Below are positions 61,922-64,000 of a stretch of 64,000 nt of DNA, one piece after another. This stretch comes from Catenulispora sp. MAP5-51. GTDB lineage: Bacteria; Actinomycetota; Actinomycetes; Streptomycetales; Catenulisporaceae. The translations under genes were made by a program, and so were the position numbers. The notes under the pieces were generated by a model. It saw only the letters and a list, made by a program, of their open reading frames with translations. It was not told the DNA's origin and made no database searches. Numbering within the stretch: position 1 is the first letter of the stretch; each line of letters starts with the position of its first letter. The stretch covers positions 62,001 through 126,000 of the forward strand of contig NZ_JBGCCH010000026.1 in NCBI RefSeq assembly GCF_041261205.1. The letters run 5' to 3'.

Positions 61922-62773
61922 GTGGCACTGATCGCGCATACGTTCGACGACGACACGGACCGCGCGGCGGCCGTGGCGCGGTTGCGAGTGCTGGTCGGCG
62001 GGGATGCGGCGGTCTCGGAGACGCCGCAGGCCAGGGGTGCGAGCGCAGATACGAGCGCCGGCGCGGGCGCTGCGGACGTGCCCGTGCTCGCCGCGCTGCG
62101 CACCCTGGTGCCCGGCGGTGTGCTGCGGCGTGGTGCGACGGTGGCGGTGGGGGACCGGGTGCGGCCGGGGAGCGATGCGCCGAGCTATCTGGCCCTGGCG
62201 CTGGCGGCGGGGGCGTCGGCCGGCGGGGCCTGGTGCGGGGTGGTGGGGTTGCCCGCGTTCGGGATCGCGGCGGCCTCGGGGATGGGTGCGGATCTCAGCC
62301 GGTTCCTGATGCTGGACGAGCCCGGCGAGCGGTGGGCCGAGGCGGTGGCGGTGCTGGCCGGTGCGGTGGACCTGGTTCTGGTGCGTCCGCCGCGTCGTCC
62401 CGCCGGGGAGCACGTGCGGCGGATCGGGGCCCGCATTCGGCGGACGGCGCGGCAGCGCGGCGCGGTGCTGGTCGTGGCCGGCGAGTGGCCGGGGGCCGAT
62501 CTGCGGTTGCGGCTGACCGAGGCGGCCTGGTCCGGGCTCGGGGAGGGCACCGGCCATCTGACCGGGCGCCGGGTCACGATCGCCGCCGCCGGCCGGGGTG
62601 CCGCCGTCCGCGAGCGCAGCGCCCGGCTCTGGCTGCCCGCCGCCGACGGTGCGGTGCGCGAGTGGGCCGCCGAGACGGACGCGCCGATGCTCCCGGGGCA
62701 GAGCACCGAGCGGTTCGGGGTGTCGGCGGAGATCCGGGACGGTGGTGAGGTCGTGCGGTTGTGGAGTGCGTAG
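61922..62773 (+). CDS. imuA': ImuA'-type mutasome accessory protein
   Basis: 283 residues from GTG 61922, right after the LexA box. It has the RecA-like layout of mycobacterial ImuA': VPVLAALRTLVPGGVLRRGATVAVGDR, LALALAAGASAGGAWCGVVGLPAFGIAAA, DLVLVRPPRRPAGEHVRRIGARIRRTARQRGAVLVVAG. The P-loop is degenerate, so it likely binds rather than hydrolyses. Together with ImuB and DnaE2 it forms the damage-tolerance mutasome. The imuB start lies 106 bp downstream on the same strand. Confidence 0.8.
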   Translation: MALIAHTFDDDTDRAAAVARLRVLVGGDAAVSETPQARGASADTSAGAGAADVPVLAALRTLVPGGVLRRGATVAVGDRVRPGSDAPSYLALALAAGASAGGAWCGVVGLPAFGIAAASGMGADLSRFLMLDEPGERWAEAVAVLAGAVDLVLVRPPRRPAGEHVRRIGARIRRTARQRGAVLVVAGEWPGADLRLRLTEAAWSGLGEGTGHLTGRRVTIAAAGRGAAVRERSARLWLPAADGAVREWAAETDAPMLPGQSTERFGVSAEIRDGGEVVRLWSA

Positions 62774-62879
62774 GCAGGCAGGGCCGCCCCTGCCCCGGAT
62801 CCGAACTCGCCGCCTGAGCTAACACCAGAGCTAACACCAGAGCCTGAATCCCAACCACCGCCTAGGAAAGGCACCACCC

Positions 62880-64000
62880 GTGTCCGCGCATCCCACCATC
62901 CCCGACCGGGCGCTGGCCGTGTGGTGCCCGGACTGGCCGGTGGTCGCGGTGGGCGCCGATCCGGACACCGCGGCGGCCGTGGTCGTCAAAGGTGTGATCG
63001 TGGCCTGCTCCTCGGCGGCGCGCGCCGAGGGGGTGCGGCGCGGGCAGCGGACGCGGGACGCGCAGCGCCTGGCCCCGGAGCTGATCCTGCACGCGCGCGA
63101 CGAGGCCGCCGAGGCCCGGGCGTTCGAGCCGGTGCTGGCGGTGCTGGCCGACTTCACGCCGCGCTTCGAGGTGGTGCGGCCGGGGCTGGCGGCGCTGCCG
63201 ATGGACGGTCCGGCGCGCTACTTCGGCGGCGAGGATCTGGTGGTGCGGGCGATCCGGGACCGGATCGGGGAGACCGGAGTCGGTGCCGGGGTCGGGGTGG
63301 CCGACGGGGTGTTCGCCGCGTCGTTGGCCGCCCGCGGCGACACGCGGGTGGTGCCGGGTCGGACCGCGGAGTTCCTGGCGTCCTTCCCGACCTCGGTGCT
63401 GGAGCTGCCGGAGCTGGTCGAGCCGCTGTCCCGGCTGGGGGTCCAGACGCTGGGCCGGCTGGCCGAGCTGCCCGCGGACGCCATGACCGGCCGGTTCGGC
63501 GCGGCCGGGGTGGCGGCGCACCGCCTGGCCCGGGGCCTGGACGCCCAGCCGCCGGCGCCGCTGCGTCAGGGCCCTGATCTGTCCGTGGAGGCGGTCTTCG
63601 ACCCGCCGGCGGACGGCTCGGAGCGGATCGTGTTCGCCGCCAAGGCGCTCGCCGACGAGCTGCACACGGTGCTCGCCCAGGCCGGCGTGGCCGGGGTCCG
63701 GGTGGCTGTGGAGATTCATGGTGCGGCCGGTCCCGGTGCCGAGCCCGAGGTGTCCTACCGGCTGTGGCGGCACGAGGGGCTGCTGTCCAGCACAGCGGTC
63801 GCCGAGCGGGTGCGCTGGCAGCTGTCCGGGTGGCAGGCCGTTCTGCAGGCGGACCATCAGACCTCTGATACCGCAGCCGACGGTCCGCTCGGAGCCGGAG
63901 CCGGAGCCGCAGCCGCACCGGGAGCCGGAGCCGCAGCCGCAACCGGAGCCCAAGCCGAGGCCGAAGCCCCCCACGCCGACCGGGGCATCACCCGCCTGCG
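62880..64000 (+). CDS. imuB: ImuB-type Y-family polymerase-like protein (C-terminus cut by window edge)
   Basis: Open from GTG 62880 (TAGGAAAGG upstream) to the window end, 373 visible codons. It begins RALAVWCPDWPVVAV, shows GVRRGQRTRDAQRLAPELILHARD, LPMDGPARYFGGE and LGRLAELPADAMTGRFG (HhH). The acidic metal triad of active Y polymerases is not evident, as in ImuB, which serves as a beta-clamp adaptor for DnaE2. A 26-residue Gly/Ala/Pro tract from hexamer repeats sits near the end of the visible part. dnaE2 is not in the window. Confidence 0.88.
   Translation, partial: MSAHPTIPDRALAVWCPDWPVVAVGADPDTAAAVVVKGVIVACSSAARAEGVRRGQRTRDAQRLAPELILHARDEAAEARAFEPVLAVLADFTPRFEVVRPGLAALPMDGPARYFGGEDLVVRAIRDRIGETGVGAGVGVADGVFAASLAARGDTRVVPGRTAEFLASFPTSVLELPELVEPLSRLGVQTLGRLAELPADAMTGRFGAAGVAAHRLARGLDAQPPAPLRQGPDLSVEAVFDPPADGSERIVFAAKALADELHTVLAQAGVAGVRVAVEIHGAAGPGAEPEVSYRLWRHEGLLSSTAVAERVRWQLSGWQAVLQADHQTSDTAADGPLGAGAGAAAAPGAGAAAATGAQAEAEAPHADRGITRL
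63891..63968 (+). repeat. Thirteen hexamer units in imuB
   Basis: Units of ggagcc, gcagcc and relatives, including triple ggagcc at 63891-63908. They encode a GAGAGAAA-type low-complexity linker between the little-finger-like region and later sequence. Confidence 0.85.

Noticed and set aside
1-64000. Search by eye for tRNA, rRNA, transposase or integrase genes
   Set aside because: No GGTTCGAATC-like T-loop with a fitting stem, no rRNA-like stretch and no DDE or tyrosine-recombinase motifs were seen.

Overview
This 64 kb window is chromosomal DNA from a high-GC (about 70% or more by eye) actinobacterium. The evidence is the strong G/C bias at third codon positions, frequent GTG and TTG starts, GTGA/ATGA start-stop overlaps, a Ku/LigD end-joining locus, an ImuA'/ImuB mutasome pair behind a mycobacterial-type LexA box, an AfsR-like regulator, and many secreted glycosidases and cell-wall proteins. 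A Catenulispora-like or related soil actinomycete would fit, but the sequence alone does not settle the genus. I saw no rRNA, tRNA, CRISPR array, transposase or prophage.

Layout. 1-7.3 kb: a truncated ImmA/IrrE metallopeptidase, a D-2-hydroxyacid dehydrogenase, a 1,451-residue STAND-type NTPase with a nuclease-like N-terminus and TPR-like tail (a candidate conflict or antiphage protein), and a cytochrome P450. 7.4-13.6 kb: a secreted S53 protease with three cell-wall-binding (CWB2) repeats, divergent from an AfsR-like regulator, then a divergent MarR/VOC pair with duplicated operators. 13.7-21.2 kb: a rhamnose-type utilisation locus (binding protein, two permeases, ATPase, secreted alpha-L-rhamnosidase) with three copies of one LacI-like operator. 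21.4-28.5 kb: a self-contained hexitol PTS operon: DeoR regulator, PfkB-type kinase, IIC, IIB, IIA, zinc dehydrogenase, HPr and Enzyme I. 28.6-36.2 kb: an amino-acid permease, a fused double-TetR regulator, and a beta-oxidation set (acyl-CoA dehydrogenase, thiolase, FadB-type fusion). 36.3-43.2 kb: a DsbA-like lipoprotein, an epoxide hydrolase, a lipoprotein, a secreted GH9 endoglucanase with a clear promoter and operator, a WD40/Cys-motif protein and a GtrA protein. 43.4-49.3 kb: a ROK regulator lacking the usual Cys motif, a KamA-type radical SAM enzyme with a membrane PLD-like partner, an SDR and an Old Yellow Enzyme. 49.3-54.1 kb: a second CWB2 protein (beta-helix type), a DUF2690 secreted protein, a histidine phosphatase and a HAD hydrolase. 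54.1-57.6 kb: an NHEJ locus with separate LigD polymerase and LigD ligase genes, divergent from ku. 57.6-64 kb: membrane proteins, a quinone oxidoreductase, an APH-fold kinase, an unknown gene of lower GC, and the SOS-controlled imuA'-imuB pair, the last cut by the window end.

A theme crossing the window is short tandem repeats whose unit is a multiple of three, lying in frame inside otherwise conserved genes (marR, fruK-like, ptsI, ku, aph, imuB), plus two others (8 bp at the marR stop codon, 6 bp before the IIC gene). The fruK-like case is the most striking: eleven 5-residue units are inserted in the middle of the kinase. The best candidates for under-described biology are the STAND protein, the repeat-bearing sugar kinase, the triple Cys-rich tail of the rhamnosidase and the duplicated TetR.
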